A DNA stretch of 64,000 nucleotides from Chitiniphilus shinanonensis DSM 23277 (GCF_000374805.1 NZ_KB895338.1:1-64000), one strand, 5' to 3'; positions 52,786 through 61,683 are shown, counted from the stretch's first letter. Notes: a model not told the origin generated them from the letters alone. Made by a program: numbers and translations.

Positions 52786-53146
52786 TTGCTCATAAGGCGT
52801 TTGTAGCAAATAACGGCGCAGGCGGGTGGCCGAGGTGGAAGATGCTGACACCGCGTTCGCGGGGGTAAGCTTGATTGGCCCCGTTGTGGCACGGCATACT
52901 CGGCGGGTCATGTGTACCGTTCCCGCCCCCTTTTCGCTTCGTCAGGTCCGCCGCGCCGCTGCGCGCGGGCGTCTGGTCGCGGGTGGCGCGGCCGTCCCGT
53001 CGTCGCGCGCGGGTTCGCGCGGCGTCGCCATCATTCGAATTCTCCAGGGTCGCTGAGCTGCGGCTGGTGCCGGTGCTCGGCGGCCCGGCCCGCTCGACCG
53101 CGTGCCGTCCGGCGCGCGGTGTCGTCGTCGCTCACGGAGAATCCAC
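52786..53146 (+). other. Intergenic region between bcsA and the dehydratase gene, no supported gene
   Basis: About 360 bases between divergent genes (474 from the bcsA start to the dehydratase start). The half near bcsA is AT-rich, the rest very GC-rich. Open frames here have no ribosome binding site or domain. A CGGAGA lies 7 nt before the next ATG. Confidence 0.45.
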
Positions 53147-54169
53147 ATGTCATTCGTCACCGCCGAAACCGCCCCGGTTTCGTCCGCCGCCTATCCCACC
53201 TTGTCCGACATCCAGGCCACCGCGCGCCGGCTGGCCGGCCGCGTGCTGCACACGCCGGTCTGGCACTGGCGCAACGGCGCCGCTGCGCAACTCGGCGACA
53301 CCGAGGTCTGGCTCAAGCTGGAGCTGTTCCAGGAGACCGGCACCTTCAAGCTGCGCGGCGCGCTCAACTGCATCGCCGCCTTGCCGCCCGACGCGCTGGC
53401 GCGCGGCGTGGTGGCCGCCAGTGCCGGCAATCACGCCATCGCCGTCGCCCATGCGGCGCGGCTGGCGGGCACCACCGCCAAGGTGGCGATGGCGCGCCAC
53501 GCCAGCCCCGCGCGTATCGCCGCCTGCCGCGACACCGGCGCCGAAGTGCTGCTGGTCGATTCGGTGCACCGGGCGTTCGAGCTGGCGCAACAGCTGGTCG
53601 AGCGCGAGGGGCGGGCGATGGTGCATCCCTACGACGGGCCGCGCATCGCCGAGGGCACGGCCACCATCGGCCTGGAGCTGATGGCGCAGGTGCCCGGCCT
53701 GGACGCGGTGATCGTGCCGGTGGGTGGGGGTGGGCTGTGCGCGGGCATCGCCGCGGCGGTGCGGCAGCTCGATCCGCGCTGCCGGGTGTTCGGGGTGGAG
53801 CCCTTCGGTGCCGATGCGATGTACCGCAGCTTCCAGGCGGGCAGGCCGATGGCGCTGGAACAGGTGGATTCGGTGGCCGACAGCCTGGGTGCGCCGTATG
53901 CGATGGATTACAGCTACGGCGTGTGCCGCCGCTTCGTCGAGGACATCGTGCGCGTTTCCGACGACGCGCTGCGCCAGGCGATGTACTACCTCTACCGCGA
54001 CGTGAAGCTGGCCACCGAGCCCGCCACCGCGGCGGCCACCGCCGCCTTGTTGGGCCCGCTGCGCGACACGCTGGCCGGCCGCCGGGTGGCGGTGATCGCC
54101 TGCGGCGCCAATTTCGACCCGGCCCGCTTCGGCCAGTTGCTGGAGGAAGGGCGGTTGCTGGCGGCGTGA
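53147..54169 (+). CDS. PLP-dependent threonine/serine dehydratase
   Basis: A 340-residue fold-type II enzyme with the Schiff-base Lys68 in TGTFKLRGALNCI, the Asn loop ASAGNHAIAVAHAARLAG and the phosphate-binding loop VPVGGGGLCAGIAA. It is short, with no C-terminal ACT-like regulatory domain, so it is a catabolic-type threonine/serine dehydratase or serine racemase-like enzyme. Convergent with the SARP-like regulator gene, 12 bases apart. Confidence 0.9.
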   Translation: MSFVTAETAPVSSAAYPTLSDIQATARRLAGRVLHTPVWHWRNGAAAQLGDTEVWLKLELFQETGTFKLRGALNCIAALPPDALARGVVAASAGNHAIAVAHAARLAGTTAKVAMARHASPARIAACRDTGAEVLLVDSVHRAFELAQQLVEREGRAMVHPYDGPRIAEGTATIGLELMAQVPGLDAVIVPVGGGGLCAGIAAAVRQLDPRCRVFGVEPFGADAMYRSFQAGRPMALEQVDSVADSLGAPYAMDYSYGVCRRFVEDIVRVSDDALRQAMYYLYRDVKLATEPATAAATAALLGPLRDTLAGRRVAVIACGANFDPARFGQLLEEGRLLAA

Positions 54170-54181
54170 GCGCGGCCGCGC

Positions 54182-55117
54182 TCAGTCGTCGAACAGTTGT
54201 AGCGACATCTGCAATTGCGCATCCGCCTCCGCCAGGTGGCGGCGCGCGCTTTCCAGCATCTGGCGCGGATCGGCGGATGCCACCCGCGTCACGATGTGGA
54301 TGGGCTCGACCGGTAGCGGCGGGGCGGCGGTGGCGGCCGGCTCGCGCTGCCCGGCGTCGAGGGCGCTTTCGGCGATGCGCCGGTACAGCGCCACGGTTTC
54401 GGGCATCGGGTGGATGGCCAGTTCGCGGCGCAGCAGGCCGCGGCAGAATTCGAACTGGCGCAGCGCCAGCGCGCGCTGGCCGTTCATGACATACAGCCGC
54501 ATCAGCTCGCGGTGGATGTCCTCGCGCAGCGCGTCGCAATCGAGGATGGCCTGGGCATGGCGAATGCCGCTGGCGTGATCGCCGGTCAGGCTGCAGAACT
54601 TCATCAGCCGCCCCTGCGCGTTGAGATAGATGCGGCGCAGCTTCTCGCGCTCGCGCAGCGCCCAGTCGTCGGTGAAGTCGCCCAGGATGTCTGCCTTGTA
54701 CAACAACACCCCGGCACGCAACCCGGCGATCTCATCCTCGCCCAGCATGTCCAGCGGTCGCGCCAGCCCCGGTGCGGTCAATTGCTGGAACTGCTCCACG
54801 TCCAGCGTCAGCGCCGCATCCGGCAGCAGCCCGATGCCGCCGCGGCGGTCGCTGCCGATCAAGGTGCCGGCCGCGATGGGCGGACGCTCGATGGCCTTGC
54901 GCAGTCGCCACAGCGCGGTGTTGAAGGTGCCGGCGTTCACGCCTTCGCCCTTGTCGGCCCACAGCACCGCGGCCAGCTCCGAGCGGCTGAAGAAACGCCC
55001 CCGCGCCAGGGCCAGGAACGCCAGCAGGCTCGCCGCGCGGCTCGACAACGCAATGCCGGAGTGCGCGGCGTCGTTCACCTGGATGGACAACGATCCGAAC
55101 AGGCACAGGTGCAACAC
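54182..55117 (-). CDS. SARP-like transcriptional regulator (winged helix + BTAD)
   Basis: 311 residues. Residues about 5-90 form an OmpR-like winged helix (LFGSLSIQV, SSRAASLLAFLALA, SRSELAAVLWAD, NTALWRLRKAIE), and about 100-250 a bacterial transcriptional activator domain (BTAD, helical; FTDDWALREREKLRRIYLNA, CDALREDIHRELMRLYVMNGQ). This layout is that of Streptomyces antibiotic regulators, but similar proteins occur in proteobacteria. The GTG at 55117 has GGGG 6 nt upstream; a TTG two codons earlier has no spacing. It is divergent from chitinase 1 across an AT-rich region with inverted repeats, so it may control chitin use; that is inference. Confidence 0.8.
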   Translation of the reverse strand: MLHLCLFGSLSIQVNDAAHSGIALSSRAASLLAFLALARGRFFSRSELAAVLWADKGEGVNAGTFNTALWRLRKAIERPPIAAGTLIGSDRRGGIGLLPDAALTLDVEQFQQLTAPGLARPLDMLGEDEIAGLRAGVLLYKADILGDFTDDWALREREKLRRIYLNAQGRLMKFCSLTGDHASGIRHAQAILDCDALREDIHRELMRLYVMNGQRALALRQFEFCRGLLRRELAIHPMPETVALYRRIAESALDAGQREPAATAAPPLPVEPIHIVTRVASADPRQMLESARRHLAEADAQLQMSLQLFDD

Positions 55118-55443
55118 GATCAACCCCGGGCGAGCGGGTGGTTACGTGGACTTGTCATGTTTTTCTATCTCGTTGTCATAGGTAGCCTCCACCGTAGACA
55201 GGACAATTTAAGCCATCTACCCCATTCGACGATTAGCCGGGGCCAAGACGACGAACGCGAGCTGGTTGTGACGGGTGGTGGGGTGGGGGACGGACGATGC
55301 CGCCGGCATCGCCTGCAGTCTGCCGGGCAGGCCGGATAGGCATCACGCGACTGAACGCCCCAGGCGGGGATTTCGCGTTTTTTTCGCGGGCTTTTGTTCG
55401 ATTTGACGAGTGGAATTTCTATTCCTATTTGAACTTTTGCTGA

Positions 55444-55480
55444 TTTCAAATTTGAAAATATCACCATTTTATTAAATGGT
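55444..55480. repeat. Two adjacent inverted repeats (possible operator)
   Basis: TTTCAAATTTGAAA at 55444-55457 is a perfect palindrome. Six bases on, ACCATTT (55463-55469) and AAATGGT (55474-55480) form 7-bp arms around TATT. They are not followed by a T run typical of a terminator, and the pair is a candidate binding site. Confidence 0.5.
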
Positions 55481-55647
55481 CATCTATGGTTTTTCTTACC
55501 TCCTTGTAATCGATTTTGAAAACGGTTTTTGGGATTGATTCGGCCAATCCGCTTCCATTCATCCCTGCTGGGCGGGGGTGCCATTTTTTGGGGTTTATTT
55601 ATGTAACTCCATGATTTTTATAAAAACAAACGCACGTGTAGCTTTCT

Positions 55648-55676
55648 TTGACACACTACATTTCGTGGCGGATCAT
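55648..55676 (+). promoter_or_regulatory. Candidate promoter of chitinase 1
   Basis: A perfect TTGACA (55648-55653), 17 bases, then GATCAT (4 of 6 matches), about 165 bases before the chitinase ATG. Confidence 0.35.
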
Positions 55677-55840
55677 GTGTTTCATGCCGCACCGGATGAA
55701 AAAGGGGCGTGCCTGGCCGGGATGCATTTTCAGGTTGTTTTATTCGCGGTCATGCCAACACCTCGCGGCAAAAGACTTCCCAATAAAGGGAAGGGCTTCC
55801 CAGTGGGAAGATGAAATAAAACAATCGAAAGGAGTTTGGT

Positions 55841-57736
55841 ATGTCACGATTAAAACGCTTCACCCTGGCGGCACTGCCTGCCGTGCTGGCGGCCTATGTG
55901 TTTGCCGCGGCGCCGGCATGGCAGGAAGGAACGGTCTACGCGACCGGCGATGTGGTCAGCTATGCCGGTGCCGAATACCGCGCCCGCACCACCCATACCG
56001 CCCACATCGGTGCCAACTGGAACCCGGCCAGCTCGCCCACCTTATGGGTGCTGGTGGCAGGCGGCGGCGGTGAAGTCACGCCGCCGCCGATCACCCCGCC
56101 CGCCGTGACGCCGGTCGTGCCGGTGACCCCGACCCCGGTCGCCACCGGCTGCCACCAGGCGTGGTCGAGTACCGAGGTCTACCTCGGCGGGGCGCTCGTG
56201 ACGTACAACGGGCGCAACTACAAGGCCGGCTGGTACACCAAGGGGGACGAGCCGACCAAGGGCGGCGAATGGGGCGTGTGGAAGGATCAGGGGGCCTGCG
56301 CCGGCGATGGTGAAGTGACCCCCGTGCCCGTGACACCGGTGCCGGTCACCCCGGTGCCGGTGACGCCTGTTCCCGTGACCCCCGTGCCGGTGACGCCCGT
56401 GCCGGTGACTCCTGTCCCGGTAACGCCGGTGCCGCCTGGAGGCACCCAGGTCGGGGCGTACTTCTCGCAGTGGGGGGTTTACGGTCGTGGTTACGAAGTG
56501 GCCGATATCGACCGCTCCGGTGCGGCAGCCAAGCTCACCTTCATCAATTACGCCTTCGGCAACATCTATCAGAGGAACGGCGGTTACGAATGCGCTTCGG
56601 GCATCAATCGCAGGGAAACCGGCGCGACCAACCCGAATGCACCGGACGCCGGGCTGGGTGGGGATGCCTGGGCCGATTACGTGCGTGAACCGACAAGGCT
56701 GGTCGATCCGAGCAAGACCACGAGCTGGGGTGCGCCGCTGCGCGGCAACTTCAATGAGCTGAAGAACCTGAAGGCCAAGTATCCCAACCTGAAGGTGTTG
56801 ATCTCGCTGGGCGGCTGGACCTGGTCCAAGTGGTTCTCCGCCGCCTCGGCCACCGATGCGCTGCGCAAGCAGTTGGTGAGTAGCTGCATCGACGTCTACA
56901 TCAAGGGCAACCTTGCCGCGTACGATGGCAGCGGTGGCGCGGAAGCGGCCAAGGGCGTGTTCGATGGCATCGACATCGATTGGGAATTCCCGGCAAGCCA
57001 CGGCGGCCAGCCGTACAACACCGTCAGTCCGGCCGACACCAGGAACTTCACGCTGTTGATGCAGGAATTCCGTACCCAGCTCGACGCGCTGAACGACGGC
57101 CACAAGCTGCTGACGGCAGCCATGGGCGCTGGCAAGGACAAGATCGATCTGACCGAACCGGCCGAGTACAGCAAGTACCTCGACTGGATCAACATCATGT
57201 CGTACGACTACAACGGCACCTGGGCGGCGCAGGGCCCGACCGACTTCCAGGCGCACCTGTATCCCGATCCGACCAACCCCAACGCCATCGACAGCAAGAC
57301 CGGCGAACCCAGTCTGGCGACCTACTACAACACCGACTCCGCGGTGAAGTCGCTGATCGCCAAGGGCATTCCGGCCAAGAAGCTGCATCTCGGCATCCCG
57401 TACTACGGCCGTGGCTGGACCGGCGTGCAGCCGGGCCCCAACGGCGATGGCCTGTATCAAGCCGCCACCGGCGCCGCCACCGGCACCTACGAAGCCGGCA
57501 ACGAGGACTACAAGGTGCTGAAGAACGCGCCGGGTACGGTCTACTACCATCCGACGACCAAGCAGTCGTGGAAGTACGACGGCAACAACTGGTGGAGCTA
57601 CGACACCCCGCAGGACATCGCGGTCAAGGTCGAGTACATCAAGGAGAAAGGCCTGGGTGGTGCCTTTGGCTGGTCGCTCGACGGCGATACCCCTGAAGCC
57701 GAGCTGACGAAGGAAATGGCCAAGGTTCGCAACTAA
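55841..57736 (+). CDS. Secreted GH18 chitinase 1 with two chitin-binding domains
   Basis: 631 residues: signal peptide (1 to about 23), a CBM5/12-type module (about 25-72, AWQEGTVYATGDVVSYAG … NPASSPTLWVLV), a second chitin-binding-like module (about 103-153, with YNGRNYKAGWYTKGDEP), an 8x VTPVP linker (159-198) and a GH18 barrel (about 204-631). The GH18 active site D-G-I-D-I-D-W-E is complete at 375-382 (catalytic acid Glu382), preceded by ISLGGWTWSKWF. It should degrade chitin outside the cell. AAAGGAG precedes the ATG. It has a paralog 1.8 kb downstream. Confidence 0.95.
   Translation: MSRLKRFTLAALPAVLAAYVFAAAPAWQEGTVYATGDVVSYAGAEYRARTTHTAHIGANWNPASSPTLWVLVAGGGGEVTPPPITPPAVTPVVPVTPTPVATGCHQAWSSTEVYLGGALVTYNGRNYKAGWYTKGDEPTKGGEWGVWKDQGACAGDGEVTPVPVTPVPVTPVPVTPVPVTPVPVTPVPVTPVPVTPVPPGGTQVGAYFSQWGVYGRGYEVADIDRSGAAAKLTFINYAFGNIYQRNGGYECASGINRRETGATNPNAPDAGLGGDAWADYVREPTRLVDPSKTTSWGAPLRGNFNELKNLKAKYPNLKVLISLGGWTWSKWFSAASATDALRKQLVSSCIDVYIKGNLAAYDGSGGAEAAKGVFDGIDIDWEFPASHGGQPYNTVSPADTRNFTLLMQEFRTQLDALNDGHKLLTAAMGAGKDKIDLTEPAEYSKYLDWINIMSYDYNGTWAAQGPTDFQAHLYPDPTNPNAIDSKTGEPSLATYYNTDSAVKSLIAKGIPAKKLHLGIPYYGRGWTGVQPGPNGDGLYQAATGAATGTYEAGNEDYKVLKNAPGTVYYHPTTKQSWKYDGNNWWSYDTPQDIAVKVEYIKEKGLGGAFGWSLDGDTPEAELTKEMAKVRN
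56315..56434 (+). repeat. Eight tandem 15-bp units encoding the VTPVP linker
   Basis: Residues 159-198 of chitinase 1 are eight uninterrupted VTPVP units. Third codon positions vary between copies (GTG/GTC/GTT, CCC/CCG/CCT), so the array is not freshly amplified but could still change length by slippage. Confidence 0.9.
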
Positions 57737-57768
57737 ACCAAGGCCGGTCTCACATCTCTTGCTCATTT

Positions 57769-57797
57769 CCCCCGCCCTGACCGGCGGGGGCTTTTTT
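57769..57797 (+). terminator. Chitinase 1 terminator
   Basis: CCCCCGCC (57769-57776) pairs with GGCGGGGG (57783-57790), followed by CTTTTTT. Confidence 0.92.
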
Positions 57798-57979
57798 CGC
57801 AAGGCTGTGACCGGTACGGCCGGACGCCTGTCGAGGGCATCCACGTCAGTACGGGTCGTCGACGCATCGCCGTCGGCAAGCACCTCTGCGCCCCGGCTCC
57901 GGGCCGACCGCTGATCATGTTGTCGAATCAACCCGAGCGCCCATCCCACGAGGTGCGGCGCCTTGAGAGGAGCTTTCCC

Positions 57980-59191
57980 ATGAGTGCCAGACTGGGATGG
58001 TTGTACCCGTATGCCTTGCTGTACCTGTTCATCCTGATCGTCGCCTTCTACTTTCCCGACATCGCCCCGATGGCGGACGAGGGCATCCACCTGTACCAGA
58101 TCCAGCATTTCCATGCCGGTCATCTCGACCTGCATGGCGCGCTGACCAATATTCCGGGTTATCACTGGCTGATGGCCTTGCTCACCATGCCGGTGGAAAC
58201 ACCGAGCGTGGTGCTGGTGCGCCGGATCAACGCTTTCTTTGCCCTGGGCACGCTGACCACCCTGATGGTGCTCACTTACCAGGTGCGTGGCCGGCTCTGC
58301 ATCACCCGGGTCACGCAACTGCTGTTCATGCCGCTGGTGCTGCCGTTCTACTTTCTGATCTACACCGACGCGGTCAGCCTGCTGCTGATCTTGTTGTGCC
58401 TGTCGCTGGGGCTGTCCAACCGCATGCTGCTGGCCGCGGTGATCGGCACGCTCAGCCTGGGCATCCGCCAGAACAATATCGTCTGGCTCGCCATGATGCC
58501 GTTCCTGCTGTATGCCACCGAAGGCGGCGCCTGGACCGACCGGCGCCGGTTGCTGCGCCACGTGCTGCGCTGCTGGCCGTTCGGTCTTTGCGCCGTCGCC
58601 TTCCTGGCGTTCTACTTCATCAACGGCGGTGTGGCGGTCGGCGACCAGTGGGCGCACCCGCCGCTGGCCATCCACTGCGGCAATTTCTTCTTCATGCTGC
58701 TGGTCTACCTGGTGCTGTTCCTGCCGGCCATCGTGTCGCACCTGCCCAAGACCCGGGCCTTCGTGCTGGCCTTGCCGCACAAGGGCTTGCTGCTGACCTT
58801 GCTGCTGATGGTCTATCTGTTCGGCTTCACCAATAGCCATCCCTATAACCAGGTCTACCCGGAGTACTTCCTGCGCAACATGGTGCTGATGACCATGGTG
58901 TCGTCGGTGTGGATCAAGGTGCTGTGCTTTCCGCTGATGGCGCTGGCCTTGTGCGACTTCCTGGCGCGTTGCCCCGGGCGCCCGGCCTGGGTGGTGATCG
59001 GCGTGTTCGCGGTGCTGGCGGTGGTGCCGGCCTGGCTGATCGAACAGCGTTACTACATGGTGCCGCTGTTGTTGATGCTGCTGTATCGCGATGAAGAGGC
59101 ACCCTGGGCGGAGGCCGCCACCACCTGGTTCTATCTTTTCGCCGGCGCGGTATGCACTTACGGCATGACCACGCATCGCTTCTTCATGTGA
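57980..59191 (+). CDS. DIE2/ALG10-like membrane glucosyltransferase
   Basis: 403 residues with about ten membrane helices. Four blocks match eukaryotic ALG10 (dolichyl-phosphate-glucose alpha-1,2-glucosyltransferase): PMADEGIHLYQIQHF (30-44; first-loop acidic D-E), GIRQNNIVW (161-169), NGGVAVGDQWAHPPLAIH (215-232) and NSHPYNQVYPEYF (285-297). ALG10 is a GT-C enzyme that adds the last glucose to the N-glycan precursor in the endoplasmic reticulum, using a polyprenyl-linked donor. A bacterial copy could use undecaprenyl-phosphate-glucose to decorate an envelope glycan or protein; this is inference. AGAGGAG precedes the ATG at 57980. Between two chitinase genes, with terminators or AT-rich DNA on each side. 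Confidence 0.78.
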   Translation: MSARLGWLYPYALLYLFILIVAFYFPDIAPMADEGIHLYQIQHFHAGHLDLHGALTNIPGYHWLMALLTMPVETPSVVLVRRINAFFALGTLTTLMVLTYQVRGRLCITRVTQLLFMPLVLPFYFLIYTDAVSLLLILLCLSLGLSNRMLLAAVIGTLSLGIRQNNIVWLAMMPFLLYATEGGAWTDRRRLLRHVLRCWPFGLCAVAFLAFYFINGGVAVGDQWAHPPLAIHCGNFFFMLLVYLVLFLPAIVSHLPKTRAFVLALPHKGLLLTLLLMVYLFGFTNSHPYNQVYPEYFLRNMVLMTMVSSVWIKVLCFPLMALALCDFLARCPGRPAWVVIGVFAVLAVVPAWLIEQRYYMVPLLLMLLYRDEEAPWAEAATTWFYLFAGAVCTYGMTTHRFFM

Positions 59192-59557
59192 CGTTGGCGC
59201 GCCGTGCCCTGGCCGCAGGGGAGGTCGCCCGTGTTCCGGCACTGCCTCCGGGCAATGATGTCCGGCCCTGCCGGGCGCGGTGCGACGGCGGATCAAGGCG
59301 CGACGCCCGCTTATCGCTGGCGGACGGTCGCCAAATCACTTGAGGTTTTTATCTCAAACCTTTGATTAACAATAAAAATACATTCGTGTATCTTTTTTGG
59401 CATTTCTTGTGCAGATGGAGGAACATATCCCCGGCGGCATCCACTGCCGCCCATTATCCGAGGATCAATGCAGCTGTCAGGCGGGCTCTCAGGTCCGCTG
59501 GCCAGGGGTGGCGGCGCATTCAGGTTCAAATCGAAGAGCACAGAGAGGATGGTAAGC
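59192..59557 (+). promoter_or_regulatory. Intergenic region before chitinase 2, with small inverted repeats
   Basis: The first 140 bases are GC-rich; 59330-59420 is AT-rich. AGGTTT (59343-59348) and AAACCT (59356-59361) form a small hairpin, and ATACA (59378-59382) and TGTAT (59387-59391) another around TTCG, followed by CTTTTTT; one may end the ALG10-like transcript, the other may be an operator. No clear promoter boxes. An AGAGAGG precedes the chitinase start by 9 bases. No gene is supported. Confidence 0.45.
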
Positions 59558-61657
59558 ATGATGCGAAATCGTCGATGGACACTGATGGCAATTCCCATGG
59601 CGCTGGCGGCGGCAAGCGCCTTTGCGGCGTATCCGGCCTGGCAGGAAGGCAACACCTACAGCGCGGGCACGCTGGTCAGCTACAACGGCGCGGACTACCG
59701 CGCGCTGGCGACCCATACCGCCTGGGCGGGCACCAACTGGAATCCGGCCCAGTCGCCCACGTTGTGGGTGAGGCTGGCGGCATCCGAGGGCGATGGCGTG
59801 GCCCCCACCGCGGTTCCCACCGCCGTGCCGACGGCGGCGCCCACCACGCAGCCGACCACACCCCCGGCGCCCGCGCCCGCGGCGGGCTGCTTCGCGGCAT
59901 GGAGCGCCGATGAAGTCTATGTCGGCGGCAATCAGGTGACCTACAACGGCCGCAACTACAAGGCCAAGTGGTGGACCCGCGGCGACGATCCCGCCCGTTC
60001 CGGGCAATGGGGTGTCTGGCAGGATCTGGGGCCATGCAAGGGCGGCGACACCCCGAGCCCGACTCCGACCCCGGTCGTCACCCCGACGCCCACCCCGACT
60101 CCGGTGACGCCCCCGCCGTACACGCCGACCCCGACTCCGATCGTCACACCGACTCCGACCCCTGTTGTCACACCGACACCCACGCCGGTGGTCACGCCGA
60201 CCCCGACGCCCGTTGTGACGCCGACCCCGGTGGTGACCCCGACGCCGGTGGTGCCGACGCCGACGCCCGTCGTGACACCCACGCCGGTCGGCCCGACCCC
60301 GGAGCCGCTTCCCGGCGCGCAGGTCGGCTCCTACTTCACGCAGTGGGGTGTGTACGGCCGCAACTATCAGGTCAAGCACATCGACACCAGCGGCTCCGCC
60401 GCCAAGCTCACCTTCATCAACTACGCCTTTGGCAACCTGTATCAGAAGAATGGCGGTTACGAGTGCGGCATCATCAACAAGGCGGAGCCGGGCGCAACCA
60501 ACCCGAACGCGCCGGATGCCGGCACCGGCGGCGATGCCTGGGCCGATTACCAGCGTGGCGTCGGTGGCGATGCCTCGGTGGATGGCGTCGGCGACACCTG
60601 GGGCTGGCCGCAATGGGACGACCCGCGCAACGGCAAGTCCGGTCCGCTGAAGGGCAACTTCAACCAGCTGAAGAAGCTGAAGGCCAAGTACCCGAGCCTG
60701 AAGGTCTACATCTCGCTGGGCGGCTGGACCTGGTCCAAGTGGTTCTCCAAGGCCGCCGCGACCGATGCGCTGCGCAAGCAGCTGGTCCGTTCCTGCATCG
60801 ACGTGTACATCAAGGGCAACGTGCCGTTCGATAGCGGCTCCAACGCGGGCGGCGAAGGTGCCGCGGCCGGCGTGTTCGACGGCATCGACATCGACTGGGA
60901 ATTCCCGGGCGTGATCGGCCAGCCGTACAACACCGTGGCGCCGGAAGACAAGCAGAACTTCACGCTGTTGCTGAAGGAGTTCCGTGAGCAACTGGATGCC
61001 ATCGGTACCGCCAATGGCAAGCGTTATGCCCTGACCGTCGCCATGGGGGCCGGCAAGGACAAGATCGACATGACCGAACCCGCCGAGTACAGCAAGTACC
61101 TCGATTGGGTGAACGTCATGAACTACGACTACAACGGCGCCTGGGCGGCTCAGGGCCCGACCGACTTCCAGTCGCATCTCTATGCCGACCCGAGCAACCC
61201 GCAGTACAAGGATTCGGCCACCGGAGCGCGCACGCTGGTGTCGTACTACAACACCAACGAAGCCATCCAGTCGTTGATCGCCAAGGGTGTGCCACGCAGC
61301 AAGCTGGTGGTCGGTATTCCGTTCTACGGCCGTGGCTGGACCGGCGTGCAGCCGGGTCCCAACGGCGATGGCCTGTATCAACCCGCGGGCGGCGCCGCTG
61401 CCGGCACCTACGAGGCCGGCATCGAGGACTACAAGGTACTGAAGAACGCCGCCGGTACGGTGCGTTACCACCCGACCACCAAGCAATCGTGGAAGTACGA
61501 CGGCAGCAACTGGTGGAGCTACGACACCCCGCAGGACATCGCGGTCAAGGTCGACTACATCAAGAGCAACAGCCTGGGTGGCGTGTTCAGTTGGTCGCTC
61601 GACGGCGATACCGCCGACGGCGAACTGATGAAGGCCATCAGCAAGGTCCGCAACTGA
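59558..61657 (+). CDS. Secreted GH18 chitinase 2 with two chitin-binding domains
   Basis: 699 residues from MMRNRRWTLMAIPM (9 nt after AGAGAGG; an ATG at 59549 touches the ribosome binding site and is rejected). Signal peptide (1-24), CBM5/12-type module (about 27-73), second chitin-binding module (about 110-161), a Thr/Pro linker of about 85 residues (165-250) made of TPTPVVTPTP-like units, and a GH18 barrel with D-G-I-D-I-D-W-E complete at 441-448. It is clearly a paralog of chitinase 1 over the binding modules and barrel, but has a different linker and an extra Gly/Asp/Trp loop (about 332-360). Ended by a strong terminator. Confidence 0.95.
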   Translation: MMRNRRWTLMAIPMALAAASAFAAYPAWQEGNTYSAGTLVSYNGADYRALATHTAWAGTNWNPAQSPTLWVRLAASEGDGVAPTAVPTAVPTAAPTTQPTTPPAPAPAAGCFAAWSADEVYVGGNQVTYNGRNYKAKWWTRGDDPARSGQWGVWQDLGPCKGGDTPSPTPTPVVTPTPTPTPVTPPPYTPTPTPIVTPTPTPVVTPTPTPVVTPTPTPVVTPTPVVTPTPVVPTPTPVVTPTPVGPTPEPLPGAQVGSYFTQWGVYGRNYQVKHIDTSGSAAKLTFINYAFGNLYQKNGGYECGIINKAEPGATNPNAPDAGTGGDAWADYQRGVGGDASVDGVGDTWGWPQWDDPRNGKSGPLKGNFNQLKKLKAKYPSLKVYISLGGWTWSKWFSKAAATDALRKQLVRSCIDVYIKGNVPFDSGSNAGGEGAAAGVFDGIDIDWEFPGVIGQPYNTVAPEDKQNFTLLLKEFREQLDAIGTANGKRYALTVAMGAGKDKIDMTEPAEYSKYLDWVNVMNYDYNGAWAAQGPTDFQSHLYADPSNPQYKDSATGARTLVSYYNTNEAIQSLIAKGVPRSKLVVGIPFYGRGWTGVQPGPNGDGLYQPAGGAAAGTYEAGIEDYKVLKNAAGTVRYHPTTKQSWKYDGSNWWSYDTPQDIAVKVDYIKSNSLGGVFSWSLDGDTADGELMKAISKVRN
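60050..60307 (+). repeat. Degenerate Thr/Pro-linker repeats in chitinase 2
   Basis: About 258 bases of irregular units coding TPTP, VVTPTP and TPVV combinations. Compared with chitinase 1 the linker is about twice as long and has another repeat phase. Confidence 0.85.
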
Positions 61658-61683
61658 TCGGCTTTATCCACGTCCTTCCTTGC

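Larger units (their letters stand above)
55118..55840 (+). promoter_or_regulatory. Long AT-rich intergenic region before chitinase 1
   Basis: About 720 bases, much more AT-rich than its surroundings, between the SARP-like regulator (minus) and chitinase 1 (plus). I find no supported gene; a 78-codon frame at 55578 lacks a ribosome binding site. It contains a perfect 14-bp palindrome (55444-55457), an inverted repeat (55463-55480), a TTGACA at 55648 with GATCAT 17 bases on, and an AAAGGAG before the chitinase ATG. It looks like a large regulated promoter region. Confidence 0.55.

Noticed and set aside
55578-55814. A possible 78-residue protein before chitinase 1
   Set aside because: No ribosome binding site, odd composition, overlaps another frame on the same strand; better read as promoter DNA.
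56315-56434. Regular 15-bp repeats that might suggest CRISPR
   Set aside because: There are no spacers and the units are in-frame codons of the chitinase linker.
56042-59296. A 1084-codon open frame on the minus strand
   Set aside because: Antisense to chitinase 1 and the ALG10-like gene, full of Arg/His/Gly, no ribosome binding site or domain.
59468-59557. Chitinase 2 starting 30 codons earlier
   Set aside because: The extra part lacks signal-peptide character and a ribosome binding site; the ATG at 59558 has both.
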